Assembly (NCBI GenBank): GCA_014526335.1
Contig: JACTAT010000014.1
Coordinates: forward strand, 3,216,840-3,280,839
DNA length: 64,000 nucleotides
Reading direction: 5' to 3'
From: Chrysaora quinquecirrha
Lineage: Eukaryota > Cnidaria > Scyphozoa > Semaeostomeae > Pelagiidae
This document shows, piece after piece, positions 10,665 through 22,700 of this stretch. The notes below the pieces were generated by a model. That model was not told where the DNA came from. It ran no database searches and saw nothing but the letters and a program-made list of their open reading frames with translations. Every line of letters starts with the position of its first letter. Position 1 is the first letter of the stretch. Made by a program: the position numbers and the translations under genes.

Positions 10665-13600
10665 ATGGAATTCGCGACGAGGAGTAGACAAAGGCAGCAC
10701 AGGATAAAAGGAAGCTCAGAAAGATCCTCAAGAAGCCTTTCAAAGCAGAGAGAAAGAGTTGAACACTTCGAGTTAGGCCCAAAGAGATCCTCCAGAGGCA
10801 AGGTTGATGGCCGAGGGCGAAAAGGAAGGCGCGGTCAAAGCCGTGGCCGGTTACAGAAAGTTTTGAGTGAGGCCGAAAGCACAGAATCGAACAACAAAGC
10901 GGCTAAGAAATGTGAAACTCAAAATAATGACGTGGAAACCGCAGAAATGAATTCGCCATATGAAGGGATGGAAAATGAAGTTTCTACTTCTGTAGGTGTT
11001 GATACTAACGCCATTACAGATAAATTTAAAGAAGATGATCAGCGATTTGCTGACGAAAAGTTAATTCATGAACAAGATAAAGCTGTTCAAAATCATTTAG
11101 CTGAGGCAGCTGATAAAGATGTCGATTTTAATCAATATTCAGAATCGAAGAAAGAGCTTTCTACCAGCGATTACGTAGCGTGCGATAGCCCATCGGATCT
11201 CCACAGCGATATGAATGATAATCAAGACAAAGACTACAACCCGCCTTCCCACATGAACAATGAGCTTTCTGCCGGGGACAACGTAGCGTGTGATAGTCCA
11301 ACCGATCTCCACAGCGATAAAAACGACAATGAAGACAAAGAGCACAACTTACCTTCCGACATGAACAATGAGCTTTCTGCCGGGGACAACGCTGCGTGCG
11401 ATAGTCCTTCTAACGTTAATAGCGACAGCAACAACGATAACGACGAATTAAGCGAAGGAGTGGATAAAGTTTTTCCTACAAAGCGAAGGAACAAGAGAAG
11501 AAGGAGATTCAACCCGAAGAAGAAAGAAACTAGAACATCAGAGAAGGTTGTTGAGGTATTTAAAAGCAAAGTCTTTCCGCAGAGGAAAGCAAGGATAAAG
11601 AAACTAGAAATGCTAATGATTCTGACATGGATGACGATTATGCGCCAAAGTCAAAGAAGAATCGTTTAGGCCTATCGATGGTGAGCAAGTTACAGACTTC
11701 CAAAGGTTTTGTCGATAAAGTCAAGTTTGGCATAAAACCCGAAGAGATTATACCAATGAAGCGAACACCACGAATGGCGAGTCTGAATGCGATAGCAAAA
11801 GTCAACGCTGTACTGGAATCATACAGCCCTTTAGCTGGAAAAACTGTAGGAAAAGCGAAAGAAAGTGGACATGCTAAGAAGGTTGAAGCGGAATCAAAGT
11901 CAAAGATAGACAAACGACGCAAGCGTAGTACGTCTAGCGTCACTCAGACTGACGACCTAATTTATTTCCCGCCACTTCGAGATGCGAAAGATGATTGGAC
12001 AGTTTCGAGTGCAACATCAAATGACGTGTTCACTGCCATTCCGTCTCACTTTCATGATCAACCGATAAGTGACAGTAGGGTCTCGTCAACAAGCAACTGC
12101 TTTTCGGATGATGAAGGAGCAATAACTACGAAAGACCAGGCTGTACAAACCGTTGTTAACCATAAAGCGGTCCAAACTGACTCTTATTTAATGCAAGATA
12201 GAGCATCAGAGGTATTACCCGTTAATTTGTCAAACTGCACGTGCAATACCCCAGAGAATTCTTCAAATGAAACTCCTCCTGTTACAACATGCTATAAGAT
12301 ACCCCCTACGGTTCCGGGTAATTCACTGAACGTCCCATTGCGGAGCTCAATACTGACAAAGACTACAACACATAGCATTGCAATACCGTTTACAAAGACC
12401 CATGTTTTATCGCACATGGATATGGGAAATCTTGAGAACTTCCCTAGCCAAGTATCAAACGTACAGAGCAATAAACGAATGGCAAGCCTGAATGCTATTG
12501 CAATGATGAATGCAATGAAGGTCTTAGACAAGCCGTTCCTAAGCCTCACGAACCTTAACTCAGGGACTTCGAAACGGCGTGACATTGATAGATCGGACAG
12601 GGACGGTTCTGGGCCTATCAGGATCCCAAAGATAAACTTTCAAGCCACTTCGACGTCGAAGTTTGGTGGGAGCAACAAAGGGAAGGTCATTAATCCTGCG
12701 AAATCTACTCAGCTAAAGAGTCTGTCGTCACAACTTGAAAAGTTAATGGAGAATAAGAAACCTGACGTGAAGGCCTCGAATAAAGTAAGTTTTTATTAAG
12801 CTTGGTTTCCACAAGATCGTAGCGATGATATGACTGTCGCACGACTGTATTAGATTATCATTCCGAATGATAGTCTTTGATGGAAACCGTCAGTCTACAG
12901 TTCAGCCCCATTCCATTCCTGCTGTCGCGATTCTGCGACCAATTCGCGATCGTTCGACAAAATTTTGTTAAGGGAATGGGTACAACCAGATAGATATTGA
13001 TTCCATTTAGTTGAGCTGTAACAATTGCTTGGATTACAGAATCTTGCGATCGAGCAATGCAAACCCGGCTTTATAGACTTTTGCCATAATCATCACTCCC
13101 TAACTTATAAACGACGACTTAGGACGATTAAGAATCTTAGTTTTGTCAGTCCTTCATTTTTTTGTGCTGTTGCAAAAAGGACTGCTGTTGAAGCTAGTGC
13201 TTGGTATTGTTGTTGTTGTTAAGAAAACTTTTTGTTGTCATGAGCTTCATGAAAAGAGGCCGTTGCAACAAGCCTAGTTATTGATAAAATATTCTGACGT
13301 AAATTTCCCACAGTATAACAATAATTTCAAGCGTTCAATTCTCACTTCTCATTGTTTTATTCAGGAATGCCACCAGCTTCTAAGCAAATAGTTTTCAGCT
13401 GGATGTCTTGGTTTAATAAGGTTTAATAACCGACAAAATTGATGTTAAATGAGCGGGTTTGGTCCTGTGTTTTTCGTGTTGCTATTGCATGCAATGCATT
13501 AAAGCAAGAAAAAAGAAAGTAAAACTCAATACAGAGCTTTTCAGAAATTTGAAAATTGTTGCAGATTGCTGGTAATCCACGGTACCGTACTTGCAGGCTA

Positions 13601-16600
13601 CTCGGTTGTAAAGGACCGGAGCTAACCTTGCCATAAACGGCTACATCTCGCTATGAGTTATTCTGGATAAACAGGCAATCTATAGAGAGCAAAAAGAAAA
13701 ATGGCCGTTCTGAAGTTTTGCATTTAAGACTTAAGACTTTTGTTGTTTCCATTTAAAATTTCTATTTGTTTTTCTGTGTTGTTCTCTCATCTTTATGAAA
13801 TCCCAAAACGTAAGTGCGCGGCACAGTTTCGCGGTTAGTGAGAATTCATGATGGCCTAACTATTTGTATTTTGCTGTATTGAGTAGTAAACGATTAGGGT
13901 TGTTTAGAAACTCATAAGAATATGCGGAAGGCTTGCTTGTCTGTTGTTGTTAAATGGAAACCAGACAGCAGTAATTCAATTTAGTGAAATATAAGCACTC
14001 GAAGGCATAGCTAAGGCCTGGGTTTTCTGCTAGGCCAATTTTGAAAGCTTCTGAAATATCTCCCTAATAACTGAAATTTCCTTTTTCTCTTTCACTTTCA
14101 GATGGTGAATGGATGGCTATTCGAGGGAGATCCTTTGGAAAAACCTGTTGTTTATGTAAGTCCTAGAATTTTTGATGGATTCGATTTTTTACCCAGTCTG
14201 AGAAGTGAGACTGTCGAAACTCATGTCGCTTCCCTCGTTTAGTTACCCTGCACAATAAAAGTTATCCCCTTGTTCCTGTGTTGCTTGTTTGTGCCAATAA
14301 AGATGTCAGCTTGTGCAGCGAATAACAAAACACTGAAATGAAAATGGAATCGCCAAAACCGTGTCTTGGAATATGGTATATAGTTGGAAGAGAGTTTTTA
14401 CCACACTTTGCTGGCTCCCGTTACTCCTAGCAGCACCCCTATGGGTAAATAAATGTTGCCAGTCCGACTCAGAAGTTGGCTACACGTTTTTTCCTTTATA
14501 AGAACAACCTTTATAAGAAACACCAGGCTGAAAATTGGGTTAAAAGTATCTAAATTCCATTTCGAATCATAAAACGATTTCCTTTTTCTATTATTTTTCA
14601 AGGACGATAAAGTTGTGATTCGAAGATATTACACCAGTATGCGCCGAAACGCAGAGGTGATAAACGTTCGAGATGCCGTTTTACTAAAATCCGGGCCAAG
14701 GAAAAAAGATCTTCCGTTCGTTGCCAGAGTTGCTTCTATTTGGGAAGAAGAAGACGGTGAGTCCGGTACTATGGTGTCATGTGATTTTAAATTCGGGAAA
14801 GTGGTGGATAGCAAATGTTCATTTGAATGGTTTTTTTAGGTTGTTCATCCGGTGACATGATGATTTCCGTTTTCTGGTACTATCGCCCGGAACAAACCGA
14901 AGTCGGAAAAATACCAGGATATAATGGAGACGTAAGATTAAGTTAGCCTTTTTTGTTGTGCTCGGACTTTTTGTTAGTATTGAGAGTTTATGTTCTTTTG
15001 AGATGTCTCACTGAGGCCCGTTAGGGAAGGGGTCCGGATATCCCGTATTCCCGACAATTTTTCAAACATTGCTATCCGTAACCCTTCTGTATGTTTTCTC
15101 TCGAAATCTCCCTTTATCCCAGAGTTTCACAATCCCATACACTACTAATTTTGTCTAGAATAATCCCATCATATCACTTTGACTTTTTAATGAAATATCC
15201 CAACCGGGTTTTCTTGCTTTGGTCTAAAAGTGAACTTGCTAAGACTTTTCCACGATTGACATACCACAATAAATGGGATCCTAACCTGCACTCCATGACC
15301 AGAGAGCCAACAACGTTTCCGATGAGCTAAAGAGCTCAATAAAATCGCAATGTTACTCTCCCCCCAGTCATACAGCCCGAGTCTCTCCTCCTATGAATGG
15401 CGTTCGTGACAAATCTATACAGGCTCAACATAGCTGAAACACAAAGTCATGCGTGAACGTTTTTATTCATTTCATCCATGCTTCTACGTTACAATAGTTT
15501 TGCTCTGTTGATTCTGATAATTTTCTTGCAGCTTGAAGTCCTTGCTTCGAGGCATCGTGATGATAATAGTGCTGCTTGTGTTGTTGATAAATGTTACGTC
15601 CTCAGCTATCCACAATACTGCCGGTAAGTGAATATGTCTTTCTAGTAATTCAATATTTCTTGCCTTTCTTGTGTTGTTTTCATCATGGCATAAGTTGCAG
15701 ATTGTGATTGGCTATAATAGCGGCAACACGTGCGACTTTTTTCTTGCAATGGCGACAGAATATAAAGTTATTCATGGGACCGGGAAAGCTATTAGACCAT
15801 TTCAACTAAGGGCCTCGTTTTCAAAATAATTGAAAATTAGGTCATAAAGAAACTTCGACTTCAGATTTGAATTCAGCACCTTCTTTTTAGTGTTGAGACA
15901 AAGTTTTATGCTTCTAGTCCTTAAGATATTGATTTTAGAGGTGTTAAAAGTTTGAAATTCTATAAAGGATTTGACCGTAAAAAATCGCTGGGGGTGAAAT
16001 TTTACACCCTCAGTCATTTTACACGGTCAAATCCCTTATAAATTTTCAAACTTTTAATCGCTATCGAATCAACATTGCAAGAGCTGGAAGCGCAAAAATT
16101 TGCCACAACACTAAAAGGAAGGTGCTGAATTCGAATTTGAAGTCGAAACTTCCCTATGACCAAAATTTCTATTTTTTTGAAAACGAGGCCCTTAGTTGAA
16201 ATGGTCTATTCAACTTGTTCCGATCGATTTTGGGATATGTAGCTACTTGTTTCTCTTCTGCCTTTAGCCGGTTTGCCATTAGGCTGATTTTTCCGCTTGC
16301 AGCAGAGCGGTTATCGTATTTACTATAACCCAGTCCACTACACGCGCTTATGAAAATTGGATGGACTTCAACTTTGTCAGCGCGTTTATGGAGATTAAAA
16401 ATCTTTTACGCGTGCATTGTATCAAAAGAATAGCTGCTCCTGTGCGCGCGGAAAAAATAAACCTTATGAAAAACCGGTATTCAATATCAGCGCAAATATT
16501 ATACGTTGCTTAGTAAAAGCATTTTTTTCTTATTCTATCGATTGCCAAAGAAAAGCTTGTGCAAGCTAATTCATTTGTTAAACACTTTGATTCTGTTGGC

Positions 16601-16804
16601 ATAAACAGTTTCTCTTTTAGGTTTCGAGCAAGGAACAAACTCTTTAGAGAATCCAGGAAGGTACCCCTGTCCCCTGTACCACCTTCAGAATCAACACGAC
16701 CTGGGTCGATGCCCCCAGCAAATATTGATCCGAATTTGGTGTTCTTCTGTCGACACGCTTATGACTCTAGGACTGGAAAGATTATTAAGAATCCATTCTA
16801 CTGA
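10665..16804 (+). CDS. BAHD1: BAH domain-containing protein 1 orthologue, six coding exons, one frame break in the first
   Basis: BAHD1 is a nuclear heterochromatin scaffold whose BAH module reads H3K27me3 and supports silencing (family knowledge). Coding exons: 10665-12784, 14102-14155, 14603-14756, 14840-14931, 15532-15623 and 16621-16804. The last five encode a textbook C-terminal BAH domain of about 190 aa: [78 protein letters not shown]. The long first exon is low complexity: a basic start, three acidic 36-aa repeats (108-bp period, from about 11154), then two RMASLNAIA motifs and several QTD/QTV motifs. The frame shifts between 11564 and 11669: it reads in one frame up to 11669 and in another from 11564. 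A splice-like TTTAG at about 10661 suggests an upstream noncoding exon. Predicted length is about 890 aa (human 780). Confidence 0.9.
14481..14555. mobile_element. Truncated MITE end (TACACG superfamily) in a BAHD1 intron
   Basis: TACACGTTTTTTCCTTTATAAG followed by CCTTTATAAGAAACACCAGG matches the left end of the superfamily (TAAGAAAC type), with no right end visible. It sits just upstream of the exon at 14603. Confidence 0.55.
15793..16208. mobile_element. Large near-palindromic MITE in the last BAHD1 intron
   Basis: TAGACCATTTCAACTAAGGG at the left is mirrored by CCCTTAGTTGAAATGGTCTA at the right. The two arms (about 190 bp each) are complementary over most of their length, including GAATTCAGCACCTTC/GAAGGTGCTGAATTC. 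It would fold into one long hairpin. A second copy lies at 28046-28474. Confidence 0.85.
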
Positions 16805-17094
16805 TATTTTTGTTCGCAGTTATTGTAGATATCAGAAGTAATTAGAGAAAATGAGGCTTGGTAGATCGAAAACAGCAAGATTAATCGGCAACCAGAGGCC
16901 TTTCTTACCAGTTTATTTCATTCTGTTTTTTTTAAGTATCTTTCATGACAATTAAGTCTGCTTTTCGTTGACAAACTAGGATAGAGAACATTTGGAAAAG
17001 CGCTCTCATATTCCTTTCTTACAGAGATCCCCACGTTTCTTCGAGACATGGTCTATAGAGTTAGGCCCTGGCCAAACGTAGCGAACGTTTCACC

Positions 17095-17220
17095 TAGACT
17101 CACTACACAAGTCTCTAGTTTACGCTCCCCTTATTTTGATTTGTCACTCCACACTGAGCGATTGTAGAAAACAACAACAACAACATCGAGCGAAGTAGTG
17201 GGACTTATGGAGTGAGTCTA
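17095..17220. mobile_element. Short MITE (TAGACTCAC ends) with a 9-bp target duplication
   Basis: Ends TAGACTCACTACACAAGTCTC and GGGACTTATGGAGTGAGTCTA are inverted. The flanks CGTTTCACC (17086-17094) and CGCTTCACC (17221-17229) agree at 8 of 9 positions. Related copies are at 57268-57389 and, reversed, 39080-39204. A 9-bp duplication suggests Mutator-like mobilisation. Confidence 0.75.
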
Positions 17221-17426
17221 CGCTTCACCCAACCTTTTCCAACATTTGTGTGGGAGGAAGTATGGCAACGTTTGGCCACCCTGTCTGGCCCCCTTGCGTT
17301 TCATCAGAATAAAAAATTCACCTAACATTTCAGAATTGGCTACGTTTATTTAGCAGCCCCTGCCTCAGTAGCAGCCAGCATTCAAAAAAAAGAAATTCGG
17401 TGAAATGTTGTGTGTCGTGTTGGCGA

Positions 17427-17819
17427 CCCGGGGGGGGGGTACTTCCATTGTTCGTTATACTATACGTGCCGCCCAAATGGGTAACTTTTTAAGCGTCAAT
17501 TTCCCTACATATGGGTTGATTTTCGTAAAGAATCTCTACCCATGGGTAGTAAAATATATATATAACATTTGAGACATGCACTGCTTTGAAAAGCCTGATA
17601 AAAAGTGCGTTTTAGTTTTCAGCGCAAATGACTTTTCGCCGCATTTAGAGTTGCCTCAGGCGTTAAATTGGGTTCTTGAGATATTGACACAAATGGGTAA
17701 AAAATTTCGTTGTTTTTTCTATACATGGGTACCACGAGAAACAGAATTTATCCATGGGTGGGTTTGGAAAAACGGGGCGGCACGTCTAGTCATTTGAACA
17801 ATGAAGTACCCCCCGGGGG
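17427..17819. mobile_element. CCCGGGGGGTACTTCC-type MITE with an 8-bp target duplication
   Basis: GGGGGTACTTCCATTGTTC at the left pairs with GAACAATGAAGTACCCCC at the right; inner arms share GTGCCGCCC / GGGCGGCAC and CAAATGGGT words. An exact 8-bp duplication GTTGGCGA flanks it (17419-17426 and 17820-17827). No protein is encoded. Confidence 0.85.
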
Positions 17820-18253
17820 GTTGGCGATGTTTGGCCTACGCTTTAAACCCTTAAGATAACATTTGTTTCAAATGTCCGAATATGCCGATACACAAATGTG
17901 CTCTTTTTCGTTTTATCTTGCCTCAATTGTCATATCAAAAGTATCTTCCTTAAGGGTATATGTGTAGTGTAGTTTTAGCTAAATGTGGGGCATTAATAAA
18001 CAGTAGCTTCTCAATTCCTTCTTAAATTAAGAATTATTGAATGGGCGCAAATAATTAAAGGTTCTTGTATACAGGTAGACATACTGTATGATGGTATTCA
18101 TCTACCAATGTCAAGTAAATTCACATAATTTAAGTTGATTTTTGTAGCTTTAGAAATATTGGTACCAGAGAAACTTCGACCGGGCTTTCCCAAACTCTAT
18201 GATTTTAAAATTTATATCTTAATACATTATCAAGACCTATAGTACCACTTTCA

Positions 18254-18560
18254 GTGATCATGACCTACAACGTGGGATTCGATGCGAGATTTCATATCTC
18301 AAAAAGCTTCAAAAAGGCTCCGTTAGCACAGGGACGGATTCGAGTGGATCCGCCACCAAAAGGCCACGATAAACTTTTCATTTACACAGGGATGCATTCG
18401 AGTGGATCCGCTGGCAAAAAGACCACGGTAAACTTTTCGTTTACATGAGTACGCGTGGATCCGTTCCTTTTAGGGAAATCCATTCCCGTGTAAGCGCAAT
18501 CAAATCGTACCCGTATGCCATCCGAAAGGTACGGATCTTTCGGATGCGTATCTATTTCTC
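18254..18560. repeat. Dispersed repeat with internal ATTCGAGTGGATCCG duplication
   Basis: ACACAGGGA.G.ATTCGAGTGGATCCG occurs twice about 60 bp apart. The following GTAAGCGCAATCA, CCGAAAGGT and GGATCTTT words recur in the same order at about 28845-28900, marking a diverged copy of the same element. Confidence 0.6.
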
Positions 18561-19701
18561 TCGTATATCGAGGTCTTAGTGGCGTAACAGACTAATTTTA
18601 GGGTAGAACAACTCTTTGGGACCTTGAGCTCTGGCGACCTTGATGGACCCATAGTATTCTTATTAAAGCTCGCTGTATATCATGGAGTTCTCAAGGGTGC
18701 TTCAATGAATCTCAGAGCTGTCTAAATTTTTCCAGTGTCAAGGCTTTTAGCAAGTCACTGCATTATTCTGTATGTGTTTAGTGAGTATTTTTATGCGTAT
18801 GCTAATTGTATTAGTAGTGTGTATGGGTATTAGTTGTTTATTTATCTAGCACTTACAGTACTCTTTTGATGTATGTACAGTAGTAAAATGTGAAATCAGA
18901 ATTACAGTCGACGATCAACAAGAGATTGTTTTTCCTCTGGCTCTTGCGTAGCTACTAAAGCCTTTTATTTATGCTTTAATCAAAGGACCTTAAAGTCAAG
19001 GCAGTGCCGATATTTTGCCATATAGGCTTGACAAGAGTACACAGTTTTCTGCGACAGGCGATTCGTTCATCATTCCTGGAATAGCGTTTCACTTTTCTGA
19101 GAAAAAATAAAGATTTCGAGAATTTCTGTTTTGAAACAGTACGTTTCTGGTTTTGCAAATCGTTTTTGTACGTTTTTGTAATTCGAAAATGGAAGAAGTT
19201 ACCTTTTCTAATTTTCAACCCCCTTTTATTTTCGAACCTCTAATTTCCGCTAATTTCGTGTGCCAATGGAAACATTTTCCACACCCCTCGAAATTTGGCA
19301 ATGGACACATTCTCCACACCCCTCGTAATTTCGTGGACGCAAAAATTCAGATGAGCTTCGTGCGCACGTGTACCTCTAATTTAATAGGTGCAAGGATTTA
19401 AGCGTCTAAATAACTAAGATATTTGGTCAATAAGGTCGATTTGTTCTTTGGTAGTGGGTGCTTACAAATTTTTTCGAAGTACAGTAGCCGACTCTAGACT
19501 TTAGGTATGAACCCTTACTCTAGAATGGTCACAGAGAAGAAATTTTCACCCAGCGAAAGGAGTCTGGTGACAAGTTTCAGGAAGTTTTGTCCTCGTGGAA
19601 ACGAGGCCTTCTTTCTTTGCAAGCAGAACTGATTTGGGCATGTGAGCAACGAGGTGGGCAAGTAGCACAGCACTGGAAAAGTGAACGACAGAGAGTAAAT
19701 T

Positions 19702-22700
19702 ATGGGCGAAAAGGAAGAAAAACCAGCTTCTGGACCATCTCAACTAGAAAATAAAATAATAAGACAAATAGAGGTATTGAAAATAAGTCTGTTGTTGCTG
19801 TAACGACTTCAATCCCCCGTCGTATTGTAGACTGTATTTTGGGGACTTGTGTGGACCTTTAGGCCAGGCCCTTTTGTGGTGGCTATCACATAGGTCCCTA
19901 ATTAATTTGATTATCTGTCTGACCTCGTTATTTGGATTTGTATACCATAGTGCAATAGATAGCTTAGGCCCAAGAGTATACGTTTCAAGAAAACATTCTT
20001 AATTTCTGGGTAGCTTGGGAATTTTACCTGCTCTCTTATTTATAATATAGTCTGTCTACATGAAGTATAATATTATTTACACCTTTTTTTATTTTCAGTA
20101 TTATTTTGGAGACAACAATCTTAGAAGAGATAAATTTCTTCAAGAGAAAATTAATGAAGATGAAGGCTGTATCTTTTTCTAAAAAAATATAGCCTATTAA
20201 ATTTGCTTTGTTTAACCTTCAGACTGCAGAGTATGACGCTTCCCCACACCTGAGATAAACAATAGAACAATAGGATAGAACAATAGCAAGTCGCTATTGC
20301 ACCCCTGAGATTTTGCCGAAAACTGCAGTTGATTTCGTGACAGGAGTGCAGAGAGGTCAGAGCTGTTAATGAATCCTAAACTTCAACACTTATAAAAATC
20401 GTTTTTGAGTAGTACAAAACTTCAAAATTGCAATAAACAGCTGAAGTATTTTCGGGCATACTTTATACCAAATTTATACCCAGGTGCAGCTCAAAATGCA
20501 CCAATCAGAAAGAGAAGCCAAATTAACAGTTTTAAATGCAAATCAGCTTCCAGGATTGAGTGGAATGAGCAATAAAAATTAATTGACTTATAAAATCAAT
20601 ATAATACAGATGCAAAGAAACTGAAACTTTTTTCTTTCCTTAACTCTTTTATAAGGGGTTTCTCTAGAATGTCTAGTTACTTTTAATAGACTAAAGGTTG
20701 GTTTTTAAAGTATTATAAGATCTTTCCGATTTTGATAGTTTTTGTAATTTAATACTTTCCAGGTCAATTTTTTGTGAGTATTTGGAAAATTATTTCAATT
20801 TATTTTAGGCACTCTCAAGTGATTTTAGTGTTATAATGAATGCATTAAAGAAATCAGAAACAGGATTGTTAGAGGTTTGTTAATAAGGCAACTCCGTTGT
20901 GCTGAGTACACTTTTTTTATACCAAACTATAAAATTCACCCAGTACTGAAAGTTTCTCAAAATTTTCAGATTTTGAGTACTGTCAAAAGATGTTGTGTTG
21001 CCCTGACTTTTTCAAATCCTAATCCTACCATCCTCTGGCCCCAAAGGGGGCACTATGTATATCCATATCGAGCAATATGCCTAACAGAGAAAATAAAATA
21101 TCTGTGAATTTCTGTGTGCCATGGAAGTATAAAGCAGTCAGCTGACTTGAAATGCTTGGTTCTCATTGGTGGATTTGTTTATGTTGAAAATGCATATGTA
21201 TCCAAGAATGGAGAAAGATGGAAATTTTTTTCCTACTGGGTACTGGGGACGTTCTGTCTGGAACTGTATCCTTTTTGTGTGTTTTGGTAAAAGAATGGTC
21301 TCCATTTTCACGATTCTTATGTTTGAAGAATGTAAAATTGGTCAAAAAGGGGACTGGTATCTCATATCCTGCCACAGAAGTAGACCAATATTGTCATATC
21401 CCCCATAACCTATTGTGCACCATCATATTAACATGATATGATATTCACTTCCTGTTTCACAGCTCAACGAAGAAAAGAACTGCATTAGAAGAAGTAAAGA
21501 AAAGCCCATGCCTGGCCGTCTCGACCCAGAAATGATGAAAACTTCCAAAGAAAAAACTATTTATTTGGTAAGTTGTCTACAAATTTTACTTGTTAACATG
21601 CTAGCGAATCTTACACACTGCTATGGTGGATGTGAGACAATTCACTCCTTGGAATCTGGTACACGTTCAGCTAGAATCTCTATTGTTTTTGTATAGGAAT
21701 CTGTTGTTTTTTGTAAGAATCATTTGGTTTCAATAGGAATTTTTTAGCTCACTCAAAGTGAAATGCCCCTCAGTCATGGATTCACGCTACTATGGTGGGC
21801 TATTATGCTTGGTTTGGGGGTATTTTTGTGTACTGTGGTGGATATGCACTACTGTGGTGGGTTATTATGCTTGATATTGTGGTATTTTTGTGTACTGTGG
21901 TGGATGGTTTTGTGTACTGCTACTTTAGTGAGCTTTAATGCTTAATGTTGTAGTATTTTTTGCTTACCTAGGTGGTATTTTTTGTGTACAAAATCTCTTA
22001 TGATGTTGCCTCTGGAGTCCCCCCTTAGGTAAACTTGCTGTTTATCAGGAGACAAGGTGTTAGATTTATTCAAAATTAATCACCAATGCCTGTTATGTAT
22101 CTTTTTGTCTAAACAGAAAGGATTTCCTACTGACTACACACTGGATAACATAGAAGAATTTTTGGAAGGAAAAGGAAAGGTAGTGTTTCTGTGAATTTAA
22201 AGTTTTGGTGATGATTGTTTGGATGCTACTAAAATGAATTTTAAACCAGGGCATTTTAGGGTGTTAACCTTGGTTTTATTATTCATTTATGGTTTGCCAT
22301 TCATGACAAATATACAAGTATATTCATAATACTAAAGGAGACTCAAAATAGCTGAAACAAAAAATTCAAACAGAAGGAGAGCCTTATTCTGTATGGCCTG
22401 GAGAGTTACTTGGTGATTTGATTGGCCTGGAGAGTTACTATAGCTCATTGGAAACCGTGTTGGCTCTCTGCTCATGCCTCCAGGTTCGTAGCCAATCTAT
22501 AGTGGTATAAAACTAGTGGAAAAACCTATCCTAGTGTTCGACATTCATGTCAATTATATAAATATGTATACCTCTGAAGAAGGCTCAACAAAGCTGAAAC
22601 ACAAATAAGTGAAAGGGGAGGAGGGTCTTAGGCTTCATGACTGAGTTACTTTCCATTCCAATCTGTTGTGGTATGCCACTTGTGTAGAAATCTATCCCAG

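Noticed and set aside
19546..19743. 65-aa minus-strand ORF
   Set aside because: It is antisense to the first La exon, whose plus-strand reading continues the La motif.
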